Assembly (NCBI RefSeq): GCF_000688255.1
Contig: NZ_JHYS01000004.1
Coordinates: 186,001 to 250,000 of the forward strand
Source: Simplicispira psychrophila DSM 11588
Lineage (GTDB): Bacteria > Pseudomonadota > Gammaproteobacteria > Burkholderiales > Burkholderiaceae_C
Direction of reading: 5' to 3'
DNA length: 64,000 bases
Part shown: one piece after another, positions 1-7,971 of the stretch
Layout: the number at the start of each line of letters is the position of its first letter
Numbering within the stretch: the first letter of the stretch is position 1
Notes under the pieces: model-generated
The model's database searches: none
Told to the model about the DNA's origin: nothing
Seen by the model: only the letters and a program-made list of their open reading frames with translations
Made by a program: the position numbers and the translations under genes

Positions 1-1237
1 TATCCGGGTCCATCAGCAGGTTGATGGCAAAATTTTGCTCGCGGTTGCGTGTGGTCACGCCCCAGACAGCGTTCTTGGCGTGGCCATAGTCCTTGAGCGT
101 TTTGAGCACCGCCGTTTTATCGCGAATTTCGCTGACGCGCGCGTACAGGCTGGGCTCGCCGGGAGACTCGAAGTAAACGAACTGGTTGATCATCAGTTGC
201 GGCACGATGGGGCCACTGATGCGGTAGTAGGTGTGCGCGCCGCTTTGCCAGCTTTCCATCGATTTGCCGTGGCTGCTCCAGAAATCAGCCGGCAACACCA
301 ACATGCCCGCATACAGCAGGTCGTCGTCGGCCAGCACCTTGTCGCTTTGGTAGTCCTCGGCCGGCAGGCCCAGCGCGCGTGCTTTGACACGCATGTTGAT
401 GTCTTTGGACACCAGCACCACCTCGCGTGGTGCGTGTTGTTGGCGCAGGGCTTCGACCACACCCAAAATCTGGTTGTCGGCCTTGCCTTGTGGCAGGCTG
501 CTGGGCAGGTGGTAGTCGAGCGCGGTGGTCTGAAAGAACAGGCAGCCGCCGGCGCTGCGCTGGCCGGTGGAGTCGAGTTTCAGGCCCAGGGCGATGTCGG
601 CGCCGCTGGCACCCGCCAGTGCGTCGAGCGAGCGGCTGATCTGACGAGCATTGCGCGCCACTTCGGTCATGCCTTTTTTGTGCGCGTCCAGTTCTTCCAG
701 CACGATCATCGGCAGGTAGATGTCGTGTTCTTCAAAGCGGAACAGGCTGGTCGGGTCATGCAGCAACACGTTGGTGTCGAGTACAAACAGTTTGGCCAGG
801 CCAGTACCGCGTGCTTTGCGGCTGCGCGCTGGAGCGGCAGCTGCAGCGACAGGCGCAGCCTTTACGGGCGCCCGCGCCGGGGCTGTTGGGGCCGTTATTT
901 TGGCGCTGACGGGAGTGGCTGCAGGGCGGGTATCGCGCGCCATCGCGGGTGCTGCGACGGGCGCTGCCACGGATGCTGGTATCGGCGCGGCGCTGCTGCG
1001 GCGTGATTTGGCGGCCGGCGTGCGTGCAGCAGGTGCTGCGGCGCTCGTCACTGGCCCGTTTTCGCGTGCTACGGAGCGGGCTGTGGCCTCTGGCGTGGGG
1101 ATGGAGGCTTTTACTGCCAAAGGCGATAAAGGCGACGCAGTTTCAGCGGGCGCCTTACGTGTCTGGACGGCCGCGACGTTATAGGCTTCAGGCGCGAGCA
1201 GGGACGCGCGTCGGGTGGGGGCTGGGGGCAGGGGCAT
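1..1237 (-). CDS. PhoH-family protein with N-terminal PIN domain (3' part outside window)
   Basis: The reading frame starts at the ATG at 1237 and runs off the left edge; 412 codons are visible. After an Ala/Pro/Lys-rich, probably disordered leader of about 145 residues comes a PIN-type nuclease domain beginning LFVLDTNVLLHDP, with acidic residues (VLEELD) continuing through VLVSKDINMRVKA. The start of the PhoH region follows (ARVSEIRDKTAVLKTLKDYG). The P-loop ATPase part, which would carry the Walker motifs, lies beyond the window. PIN-PhoH proteins are thought to be RNA helicase/nucleases, which is family knowledge, not shown here. The gene follows bcp on the same strand, but a hairpin terminator lies between them, so it probably has its own promoter. 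Confidence 0.9.
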   Translation of the reverse strand, partial: MPLPPAPTRRASLLAPEAYNVAAVQTRKAPAETASPLSPLAVKASIPTPEATARSVARENGPVTSAAAPAARTPAAKSRRSSAAPIPASVAAPVAAPAMARDTRPAATPVSAKITAPTAPARAPVKAAPVAAAAAPARSRKARGTGLAKLFVLDTNVLLHDPTSLFRFEEHDIYLPMIVLEELDAHKKGMTEVARNARQISRSLDALAGASGADIALGLKLDSTGQRSAGGCLFFQTTALDYHLPSSLPQGKADNQILGVVEALRQQHAPREVVLVSKDINMRVKARALGLPAEDYQSDKVLADDDLLYAGMLVLPADFWSSHGKSMESWQSGAHTYYRISGPIVPQLMINQFVYFESPGEPSLYARVSEIRDKTAVLKTLKDYGHAKNAVWGVTTRNREQNFAINLLMDPD

Positions 1238-1277
1238 GGTGCAAGGGCCTCAGGCTGATGATCTGGTTGCAGATAGC

Positions 1278-1306
1278 AAAAAGCCGCCTGGTCACCCAGG
1301 CGGCTT
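1278..1306 (-). terminator. Rho-independent terminator downstream of bcp
   Basis: Perfect 11-bp inverted repeat, AAGCCGCCTGG at 1281-1291 and CCAGGCGGCTT at 1296-1306, with a 4-base loop. On the minus strand it is followed by a run of five T. It lies about 100 bp after the bcp stop and just before the phoH start. Confidence 0.8.
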
Positions 1307-1408
1307 GGTTGCAAAAAGAGAGCGGTGCGCGGTTCAGCAGCATGGAACCATTATGCATGTCACCGGTGACACGCTGCGCCGGCGTAGAGCGGGGGGCGAG
1401 GGCCGGGT

Positions 1409-1894
1409 TCAGGCCGCCTTTTTCAGGGCGTTGAGCGACTTGACGGCCTTGAGCACTTCTTCAACGTGGCCGGGCACCTTGAGGCCGCGCCATTCGTGGG
1501 TCAGAATGCCTTCTTCGTTGATGAGAAAGGTGCTGCGCTCAATGCCTTTAACCTTTTTGCCGTACATAATTTTGTTTTTCACGACGCCAAACATGTGGCA
1601 CATTTTCTCTTCGGTATCGGCGACCAGCTCAAACGGCAATTCGAGGTTCTGTTTGAAATCGTCGTGCGATTTCATGTTGTCGCGTGACACACCAAACACG
1701 GCGGCGCCGGCTTTCACGAAGTCTTTGTAGTTATCGCGAAATTGCATTGCCTCTGTGGTGCACCCAGGGGTATGATCTTTTGGGTAAAAGTACAAAACCA
1801 TTACTTGGCCCATGTGGGAAGTATTGGATACTCTGAGCCCACCAGTAGCTACGGCTTCGAATTCGGGGAGGAGTTTGTTGACAACGATCGCCAT
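1409..1894 (-). CDS. bcp: Thioredoxin-dependent thiol peroxidase (Bcp/PrxQ peroxiredoxin)
   Basis: This 161-residue peroxiredoxin reduces hydrogen peroxide and organic hydroperoxides in the cytoplasm with electrons from thioredoxin. The peroxidatic cysteine is C45 in HTPGCTTEA. The resolving cysteine found five residues later in E. coli Bcp is absent (position 50 is Met); the only other cysteine is C99 in EEKMCHMFG, so the protein is either one-cysteine or uses C99. The core GVSRDNMKSHDDF and the C-terminal WRGLKVPGHVEEVL are typical. Length is normal for the family. It is transcribed toward phoH and ends in a terminator. Confidence 0.95.
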   Translation of the reverse strand: MAIVVNKLLPEFEAVATGGLRVSNTSHMGQVMVLYFYPKDHTPGCTTEAMQFRDNYKDFVKAGAAVFGVSRDNMKSHDDFKQNLELPFELVADTEEKMCHMFGVVKNKIMYGKKVKGIERSTFLINEEGILTHEWRGLKVPGHVEEVLKAVKSLNALKKAA

Positions 1895-2007
1895 ATAAAT
1901 TTGGATCCTCTGGGTGAAGTCGTTGAAATTCCGGGGGGAATTGGTTGTTCTTATTCTTCAATCCCGCGGCTGCAACCCGAAATTTTACCCCGAAACCCCC
2001 CCTCAAG

Positions 2008-2388
2008 TCAAAGTGGCGGCGCTTCCAAGACCAGCGCGGCGATCACATGGCGCCCTTCTGCGGCCAAAATATTGTAGGTGCGGCACGCCGCATGGGTGTC
2101 CATCGACTCAACCCCAATGCGCTGCGCCATCAGCGGTTGAAGCCATGCCGGTGGGGCAAAACGGGTGCGGGTGCCACTTCCAAAAATCACCAATTCCGCC
2201 TCTAGTGGCGCCAGCTGGGCGAAGTGCTCGGGCGTCAAAGCTTCAAAGCGCGCGCAGGGCCAAGCGATGCGTACGCCGCGTGAACTCAAAATCACGCTCT
2301 CGGTGATTTTTTCGGTGCCCAGGCTGATCCAGCCTGGGCCGTAGCCAGTAATGCTTTGTGCTTCGGGAAGGTCGGCGTGGATTTTCAT
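2008..2388 (-). CDS. Mth938-like domain-containing protein
   Basis: A 126-residue single-domain protein of the Mth938/DUF498 family (relatives include the human complex I assembly factor NDUFAF3); its bacterial function is unknown. Recognisable parts are MKIHADLPEAQSITGYG at the start, SVILSSRGVRIAW, and ELVIFGSGTRTRFAPP, then the C-terminal block GVESMDTHAACRTYNILAAEGR. A TTG 60 bases upstream (2448) would also give an open frame, but a TATAAT lies directly against it at 2449-2454, so the ATG at 2388, where family members begin, is preferred. It is divergent from alaA. Confidence 0.8.
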   Translation of the reverse strand: MKIHADLPEAQSITGYGPGWISLGTEKITESVILSSRGVRIAWPCARFEALTPEHFAQLAPLEAELVIFGSGTRTRFAPPAWLQPLMAQRIGVESMDTHAACRTYNILAAEGRHVIAALVLEAPPL

Positions 2389-2448
2389 GGCGGCTCGCGG
2401 GGAATGTGGTGCGCGCAACTCCGGTCTGGAGGGCGCAACTGTGGTCAA

Positions 2449-2454
2449 ATTATA
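2449..2454 (-). promoter_or_regulatory. Candidate -10 box for the Mth938-domain gene
   Basis: A perfect TATAAT on the minus strand, about 60 bases upstream of the chosen ATG at 2388, in the gap between divergent genes. No convincing -35 hexamer is visible at 17 bases, so this is a weak call. Confidence 0.35.
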
Positions 2455-2518
2455 GGTTTCGCCGCGCTACTCCCGTGTGACGGCAACGCTTTGACCCTGG
2501 CCCCGGCCCTGACTGCGC

Positions 2519-3748
2519 ATGAAACCCATTCTCAAATCCGCCAAGCTCGCCAACGTCTGTTATGACATCCGTGGTCCCATCATGGATGCGGCCAAGCAGA
2601 TGGAGGAAGACGGGCACAAAATCATCAAACTCAACATCGGCAATTTGGCGGTGTTTGGGTTTGACGCGCCCGAAGAAGTGCAGCAGGACATGATCCGCAA
2701 TCTGCCCAATTCGGCCGGTTACTCCGACAGCAAAGGCATTTTTGCCGCGCGCAAAGCGGTGATGCACGAGACGCAAAAGCAGGGCATCAAGGGCGTCACG
2801 CTGGACGACATTTATCTGGGCAACGGCGCCAGCGAGTTGATTGTCATTGCCACCAATGCGCTGCTGGACACCGGTGATGAGTTGCTGCTGCCTTCGCCCG
2901 ACTACCCGCTGTGGACGGCGGCGGCCAGTTTGTCGGGCGGCACGCCGGTGCACTACACCTGTGACGAAGCCAATGGCTGGATGCCCAATTTGGACGACAT
3001 CCGCGCCAAAATCACGCCGCGCACCAAGGGCATCGTGGTTATCAACCCCAACAACCCGACCGGCGCGCTGTATTCCGACGCGCTGCTCAAGTCCATCGTC
3101 GCCATTGCGCGCGAGCACGGTTTGGTGATTTTTGCCGACGAGGTCTACGACAAAGTGTTGTATGACGGCGCGCGCCACACGCCGCTGGCCAGTTTGTCCA
3201 CCGACGTGTTGACCTTGACCTTTAACTCGCTGTCCAAGGCCTACCGCTCGTGCGGCTATCGCGCCGGCTGGATGGTGGTGTCGGGCGACAAAAAGCCGGC
3301 TAAAGACTACATCGAGGGGCTGAACATGCTCTCGAATATGCGCCTGTGCTCCAACGTGCCGGGCCAGTGGGCGATTCAAACCGCTCTCGGCGGGCACCAG
3401 AGCATTGACGAGCTGGTCGGCGAAGGTGGTCGGCTGCGCGTGCAGCGCGATTTGGCGCACCAGTTGATTACGCAAATTCCGGGTGTCACCTGCGTCAAGC
3501 CGCAAGCGGCGCTGTATATGTTTCCGCGCCTCGACCCCGAGATTTACCCGATTGAGGACGACCAGCAGTTCTTTTTAGAAATGCTGCAAGAAACCAAGGT
3601 GATGCTGGTGCAAGGCACCGGTTTTAACTGGCCAGCGCCGGATCACTTTCGCATCGTCTTTTTGCCGCACGAAGCCGATTTGCGCGAAGCGATTCAGCGC
3701 GTCGCCGGCTTTCTCGAAAAATACCGCCGCCGCCACGCCAAGGCTTGA
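2519..3748 (+). CDS. alaA: Alanine-synthesising aminotransferase (AlaA type)
   Basis: A 409-residue fold-type I PLP aminotransferase of the AlaA/YfbQ group, which makes alanine from pyruvate with glutamate as amino donor. It starts SAKLANVCYDIRGPIMDAA, typical of this group. PLP-site residues are PNNPTG (177-182), the aspartate of ADEVY (D207) and the Schiff-base lysine K240 in NSLSKAYRSCGYRAGW. Length is as expected. It is followed after a 99-bp gap, which holds a dispersed repeat, by hom and thrC on the same strand. Related aspartate aminotransferases share the fold, but the N-terminus and motif spacing favour AlaA. Confidence 0.88.
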   Translation: MKPILKSAKLANVCYDIRGPIMDAAKQMEEDGHKIIKLNIGNLAVFGFDAPEEVQQDMIRNLPNSAGYSDSKGIFAARKAVMHETQKQGIKGVTLDDIYLGNGASELIVIATNALLDTGDELLLPSPDYPLWTAAASLSGGTPVHYTCDEANGWMPNLDDIRAKITPRTKGIVVINPNNPTGALYSDALLKSIVAIAREHGLVIFADEVYDKVLYDGARHTPLASLSTDVLTLTFNSLSKAYRSCGYRAGWMVVSGDKKPAKDYIEGLNMLSNMRLCSNVPGQWAIQTALGGHQSIDELVGEGGRLRVQRDLAHQLITQIPGVTCVKPQAALYMFPRLDPEIYPIEDDQQFFLEMLQETKVMLVQGTGFNWPAPDHFRIVFLPHEADLREAIQRVAGFLEKYRRRHAKA

Positions 3749-3787
3749 AAGCGCTCGGTTAAAGCGGCACGTTAATTCACTCATTTT

Positions 3788-3830
3788 TTAATAGCTGCTA
3801 GCGCACGTAAACAGTGGGCTACAGCCTCTT
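3788..3830 (+). repeat. Dispersed intergenic repeat, copy 1
   Basis: AATAGCTGCTAGCGC followed about 15 bases later by GGGCTACAGCCTC, in the alaA-hom gap. Member of the repeat family described in the findings (consensus ATAGCTGCTAGCGC, short spacer, AAGGGCT, AGGC). Confidence 0.75.
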
Positions 3831-3847
3831 TTGACTGGTAATTCTGT

Positions 3848-5182
3848 ATGAAATCGATCCAAGTAGGCTTGTTCGGCATTGGCACCGTAGGCAGCGGCGT
3901 GTTTAACGTACTGCAACGCAACCAGGAAGAAATTTGCCGCCGCGCAGGCCGTGGGATTGAAATCACCATGGTGGCCGACTTGGACACCGCCCGCGCGCAA
4001 AGCTTGGTCGGCCCCGGCGTACAGGTGGTCAGCGACGCGCGCGCCATCATTGCCAACCCGGATATCGACATCGTCGTCGAGCTGATTGGCGGCTACGGCA
4101 TCGCCAAACAACTGGTGCTGGAAGCCATCGCCGCCGGCAAGCACGTCGTGACGGCCAACAAAGCGCTGCTGGCGGTGCACGGCACCGAGATTTTTGCTGC
4201 TGCGTCCGCCAAAGGCGTGATGGTGGCGTTTGAAGCGGCGGTTGCCGGTGGCATCCCCATCATCAAGGCGCTGCGCGAAGGTTTGACTGCCAACCGTATC
4301 CAGTGGCTGGCCGGCATCATCAACGGCACCACCAACTTCATCTTGAGCGAGATGCGCGACAAGGGCATCGACTTTGATGTCGCCCTGCAAGACGCTCAAC
4401 GCTTGGGCTACGCCGAAGCCGACCCGACCTTCGACATCGAAGGCGTGGACGCCGCGCACAAAGCCACGCTGATGTCGGCGATTGCCTTTGGCATTCCGGT
4501 GCAGTTCGACAAAGCCTACGTCGAAGGCATCACCAAGCTGGCAGCCGCTGACATCAAATACGCCGAGCAACTGGGCTACCGCATCAAACTGCTGGGCATC
4601 AGCAAGCGCACCGACGCGGGTGTTGAGCTGCGCGTTCACCCCTGCCTGATTCCGGCCAAGCGCCTGATTGCCAACGTCGAAGGCGCGATGAACGCTGTCG
4701 TGGTCAATGGCGATGCGGTCGGAACCACGCTGTATTACGGCAAAGGTGCTGGCAGTGAGCCGACCGCCAGCGCGGTGATTGCCGATTTGGTCGATATCAC
4801 CCGCCTGCACACCGCCGACCCGCACCACCGCGTGCCGCATTTGGCCTTCCAGCCGCACACGCTAAACGACGCTATGGGCACGCTGCCAGTGCTGCCAATG
4901 AGCGAAGTTGTCACCAGCTACTACCTGCGCCTGCGCGTGGCGGACCAGGCCGGCGTGCTGTCCAAAGTGGCCGGCATTCTGGCCGACGCGGGCATCAGCA
5001 TCGACGCGCTGCTACAGCGTGAAGCCGACGAAATCGGCGGCGAAGGCTCGACGCAAACCGACCTGATCATCCTGACGCACGACACGCGCGAAGGCACGAT
5101 GAACGACGCCATCGCGCAAATGCAAGCCCTGCCGACAGTGCTGGCACCCATCACGCGCATCCGCAAAGAAGAGCTGAACTAA
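3848..5182 (+). CDS. hom: Homoserine dehydrogenase
   Basis: A 444-residue NAD(P)-dependent homoserine dehydrogenase, converting aspartate semialdehyde to homoserine for threonine and methionine synthesis. The Rossmann motif GIGTVGSGV is at 10-18. The family signature region is at NGTTNFILSEM and YAEADPTFDIEGVDAAHK, and a C-terminal ACT domain begins about residue 355 (YYLRLRVADQAGVLSKVAG), implying threonine feedback inhibition. No aspartokinase domain is fused. thrC follows 24 bp downstream, so the two are almost certainly co-transcribed. Confidence 0.96.
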   Translation: MKSIQVGLFGIGTVGSGVFNVLQRNQEEICRRAGRGIEITMVADLDTARAQSLVGPGVQVVSDARAIIANPDIDIVVELIGGYGIAKQLVLEAIAAGKHVVTANKALLAVHGTEIFAAASAKGVMVAFEAAVAGGIPIIKALREGLTANRIQWLAGIINGTTNFILSEMRDKGIDFDVALQDAQRLGYAEADPTFDIEGVDAAHKATLMSAIAFGIPVQFDKAYVEGITKLAAADIKYAEQLGYRIKLLGISKRTDAGVELRVHPCLIPAKRLIANVEGAMNAVVVNGDAVGTTLYYGKGAGSEPTASAVIADLVDITRLHTADPHHRVPHLAFQPHTLNDAMGTLPVLPMSEVVTSYYLRLRVADQAGVLSKVAGILADAGISIDALLQREADEIGGEGSTQTDLIILTHDTREGTMNDAIAQMQALPTVLAPITRIRKEELN

Positions 5183-5206
5183 TCGGGAACAAGGGACTAA
5201 AACGCC

Positions 5207-6634
5207 ATGCTGTACCTCTCCACACGCGGCCACGCCGAGCGCAAACACTTCTGCGACATCTTGCTGGCGGGCCTGGCGCCCGACGGCGGCCTGTACCTGC
5301 CGGTGTCCTACCCGCAGGTGGACGATGCCATGCTGACCCGGCTGCGCAACGTCTACCACCAGCAGGGTTACGCCGAGCTGGCGTTTGAAATCCTCTCGCT
5401 CTACATTGACGACATTCCCGCTGACGACCTGCGCGCGCTGTGCCAAAAAACCTATACCGCCGAAGTGTTTGGCACTGGCGAAATCGTGCCGCTGCGCCAC
5501 CTTGAAAACGGTTTGTGGCTGGAAGCGCTGTCCAACGGCCCCACGCTGGCGTTCAAAGACATGGCGATGCAGCTGCTGGGCAACTTGTTCGAGTACGAAC
5601 TGGCGCGCCGCGGCGAAGAGCTGAACATCTTTGGTGCCACCAGCGGCGATACCGGCAGCGCGGCCGAATACGCCATGCGCGGCAAGCAGGGCGTGCGCGT
5701 CTTCATGACCAGCCCGCATGGCCGCATGAGCGCGTTTCAGCAGGCGCAAATGTTCAGTCTGCAAGACGAGAACATCCACAACATCGCCATTGAAGGCGTG
5801 TTTGACGACTGTCAAGACATCGTCAAAGCGGTTAGCAACGACCACGCGTTCAAGGCGAAATACAAGATTGGCACCGTCAACTCCATCAATTGGGCGCGCC
5901 TCTTGGCGCAGGTGGTTTATTACTTTGCCGGCTACGTGCAGGCGACGGAGCGCAACGACCAAAAAGTCAGCTTCACCGTGCCATCGGGCAACTTTGGCAA
6001 CGTCTGCGCTGGCCACGTGGCGCGCAGCATGGGCTTGCCGATTGACCAATTGGTGGTCGCCACCAACGAAAACGACGTGCTCGATGAGTTCTTTCGCACC
6101 GGCGTGTACCGCGTGCGCGGCAGTGCCGATACGCACGAAACCTCCAGCCCGTCGATGGACATCAGCAAGGCCAGCAACTTTGAGCGCTTTGTGTTTGACC
6201 TGCTGGGCCGTGACGGCGCGCGCGTACAGGCGCTGTTTGGTGAGGCGTTGGCGCGTGACGGTCAATTCGATTTGAGCGCTGACCCTGCCTTTGCCGAAGC
6301 CGCTAAAAAATACGGCTTCGTCAGCGGCAAAAGCACCCACGCCGACCGTTTGGCCACCATCCGCGACACCTTTGAGCGCTTTGGCGTCACCGTGGACACC
6401 CACACCGCCGACGGCGTGAAAGTGGCCCGCGAACACCTGCAAGCCGGTCAGCCGATGCTGGTGCTGGAAACCGCACTGCCGATCAAGTTCGCTGAAACCA
6501 TCGTCGAAGCACTCGGCCACGAGCCTGAGCGCCCGGCCCAATTTGCCGGCATCGAAGCGTTGCCCAAACGCGTGCAGGTGATGGCGTGCGACGTGCAGTT
6601 GGTCAAAGACTACATCGCCCGCCATTGCGATTGA
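5207..6634 (+). CDS. thrC: Threonine synthase
   Basis: A 475-residue PLP enzyme converting O-phosphohomoserine to threonine. The N-terminal MLYLSTRG and the PLP lysine K117 in PTLAFKDMAMQLLG are characteristic, as are the phosphate loop region ATSGDTGSAAEYA and the substrate-binding segment PSGNFGNVCAGHVA. It is the long form used by proteobacteria. It completes the hom-thrC unit; the upstream aspartokinase and aspartate semialdehyde dehydrogenase genes are elsewhere. Confidence 0.96.
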   Translation: MLYLSTRGHAERKHFCDILLAGLAPDGGLYLPVSYPQVDDAMLTRLRNVYHQQGYAELAFEILSLYIDDIPADDLRALCQKTYTAEVFGTGEIVPLRHLENGLWLEALSNGPTLAFKDMAMQLLGNLFEYELARRGEELNIFGATSGDTGSAAEYAMRGKQGVRVFMTSPHGRMSAFQQAQMFSLQDENIHNIAIEGVFDDCQDIVKAVSNDHAFKAKYKIGTVNSINWARLLAQVVYYFAGYVQATERNDQKVSFTVPSGNFGNVCAGHVARSMGLPIDQLVVATNENDVLDEFFRTGVYRVRGSADTHETSSPSMDISKASNFERFVFDLLGRDGARVQALFGEALARDGQFDLSADPAFAEAAKKYGFVSGKSTHADRLATIRDTFERFGVTVDTHTADGVKVAREHLQAGQPMLVLETALPIKFAETIVEALGHEPERPAQFAGIEALPKRVQVMACDVQLVKDYIARHCD

Positions 6635-6759
6635 GGGTTGCGCGCTGGGTCGCCGACGCGTAGCGCAGCAGGTGCGTATGCCAGGGATCCTGTGCGCGCT
6701 TGGGGGCTGTCAAGCGGCGCAAACAATCGGCGCTCCTACGGTCTGCTGCACCTAAATTT

Positions 6760-6776
6760 TGTCGGAGTTTTTTACA
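6760..6776 (+). promoter_or_regulatory. Possible activator site upstream of the sigma-54 promoter
   Basis: Imperfect dyad TGTCGG-N5-TTTACA, centred about 120 bp before the predicted start site of the PEP-CTERM gene. That is the usual distance for an enhancer of a sigma-54 activator. Assigning it to a PrsR-type regulator is a guess from known biology of PEP-CTERM genes. Confidence 0.35.
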
Positions 6777-6859
6777 ACTTCTGCTTTGTCAACGCTGCAG
6801 GTTGCCCACGGAAATCAAAATATCTTTTGAAAACAAGAGGTTATTTATAAAAATTTTTC

Positions 6860-6876
6860 TTGGCACGTTTTCTGCT
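6860..6876 (+). promoter_or_regulatory. Sigma-54 (RpoN) promoter of the PEP-CTERM gene
   Basis: TTGGCACGTTTTCTGCT matches the RpoN consensus TTGGCACG-N4-TTGCW except at one core base (plus the degenerate R). GG (-24) and GC (-12) are exactly 12 bases apart. The predicted start near 6887 gives a leader of about 30 bases containing AAGGAG before the ATG at 6918. Confidence 0.8.
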
Positions 6877-6917
6877 AATTGGTTGTCAACTTCGTTTTAT
6901 CACCCAAGGAGCAAAAA

Positions 6918-7718
6918 ATGACTGATTCCAAAAAACTTCTGTTGGGTCTTGCCCTCTCCAGTGCAGCTCTGCTCAGCCTTCCTGCCCAAGGTATGGCGAT
7001 TTCCTATGGCGGCCAGATAGCAGGCGATGGTTCGGGGCTGACAAGCTCTTTCATTCCCGCCAGCAATATTACGCTGCCAGGATCGGGCTATTTCGTGGAA
7101 ACCTTTGACGCTGCTAGCGCAAGTTTGTTAGCAGCGTTGCCGCCCGATGGCGTTTCCATTCAAGCTGGTTGCTCGGTCAACGCCTCTGGGGCACTGAACA
7201 TCACCACGACAGGCGGCGGTTTTGGCGTGCAGAGTGGCAGTACCTCCAGCGCTGCGGCACCTGCCAATGACACCACCTGTTTTGGCTTTGGCCCTCAGCC
7301 TGGAGGCGGGTTGCCGGCGACAGTCAAAGTGGACTACAGCAGCGTTCTGTCGTCAGGTGTCAAGGTGTCCTATCTCGGCTTGTATTACGGCTCCATTGAT
7401 ACGTACAACGATATCCGCATTTACGACGGTGCTACTCTGCTGCGCACCATTACCGGCACCGAAGTACTGGCAGCTTCCAGCGGCATTTCTGGTAACCAGG
7501 TAGCCCCTGGATCGAATGTGTATGTGAATTTCGCCTTCGCCCCGGATGAGGCCTTTACTGCTTTTGAGTTTCACACCACCAGCGTGGCGTTTGAAGTGGA
7601 TAACATCGTGGTCGGTCTGACCAACCGCCGTGATGTACCGGAGCCGGGGTCGCTGGCACTTCTGGGTGCAGGCCTGCTAGGATTTACCGTCATCCGCCGG
7701 CGCCAGCGCAAGGGCTGA
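6918..7718 (+). CDS. PEP-CTERM sorting-domain secreted protein
   Basis: A 266-residue exported protein. The start is fixed by AAGGAG (6906-6911) six bases before the ATG at 6918; an in-frame upstream codon at 6879 lies inside the promoter region. A signal peptide (KKLLLGLALSSAALLSLPAQ) is followed by a Gly/Ser/Thr-rich body of no recognised enzymatic type. The C-terminus is a PEP-CTERM signal: VPEPGS (240-245), a hydrophobic helix and a basic tail RRRQRKG. In known systems this tail is recognised by an exosortase (EpsH/XrtA family) encoded elsewhere, and the proteins go to the surface or extracellular matrix. No exosortase or exopolysaccharide gene is near. Expression is probably RpoN-dependent. 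Confidence 0.88.
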   Translation: MTDSKKLLLGLALSSAALLSLPAQGMAISYGGQIAGDGSGLTSSFIPASNITLPGSGYFVETFDAASASLLAALPPDGVSIQAGCSVNASGALNITTTGGGFGVQSGSTSSAAAPANDTTCFGFGPQPGGGLPATVKVDYSSVLSSGVKVSYLGLYYGSIDTYNDIRIYDGATLLRTITGTEVLAASSGISGNQVAPGSNVYVNFAFAPDEAFTAFEFHTTSVAFEVDNIVVGLTNRRDVPEPGSLALLGAGLLGFTVIRRRQRKG

Positions 7719-7734
7719 TACAGGTTCTCACCTG

Positions 7735-7754
7735 TGCACGGCGTGCGCCGTGCA
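7735..7754 (+). other. Hairpin after the PEP-CTERM gene
   Basis: Perfect 8-bp inverted repeat TGCACGGC/GCCGTGCA with a GTGC loop, 16 bp after the stop codon. It has no T tract, so it may stabilise the mRNA end rather than terminate. Confidence 0.5.
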
Positions 7755-7785
7755 GACAGCAGCGTCGCAACCGCTGTTTTTTCAT

Positions 7786-7818
7786 ATGCCAGTCAGCGCC
7801 TGCTGACTGGCATTTTTT
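7786..7818 (+). terminator. Strong Rho-independent terminator
   Basis: Perfect 12-bp stem ATGCCAGTCAGC/GCTGACTGGCAT with loop GCCT, ending in six T. It isolates the PEP-CTERM gene from the molybdopterin operon. Confidence 0.92.
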
Positions 7819-7971
7819 ATGGTGCGTCCAGCTTGGGTGCGTTGTGCCTGGGCTGCCGATAAAATTCGGGCCCATGTCCGTCCTCTTTTCATGCCCCTTG
7901 CGCCGCGGCTGCAGCGCATTTCTGGCAAATGCTGACAGCCCTCAACATCAGAGCCATTCCAGGAGGTATGA

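Noticed and set aside
5012-6625. 537-codon minus-strand frame
   Set aside because: Antisense to hom and thrC, both of which are unmistakable.
6638-6850. 70-codon open frame between thrC and the PEP-CTERM gene
   Set aside because: No ribosome site or homology; it covers the region of the sigma-54 enhancer.
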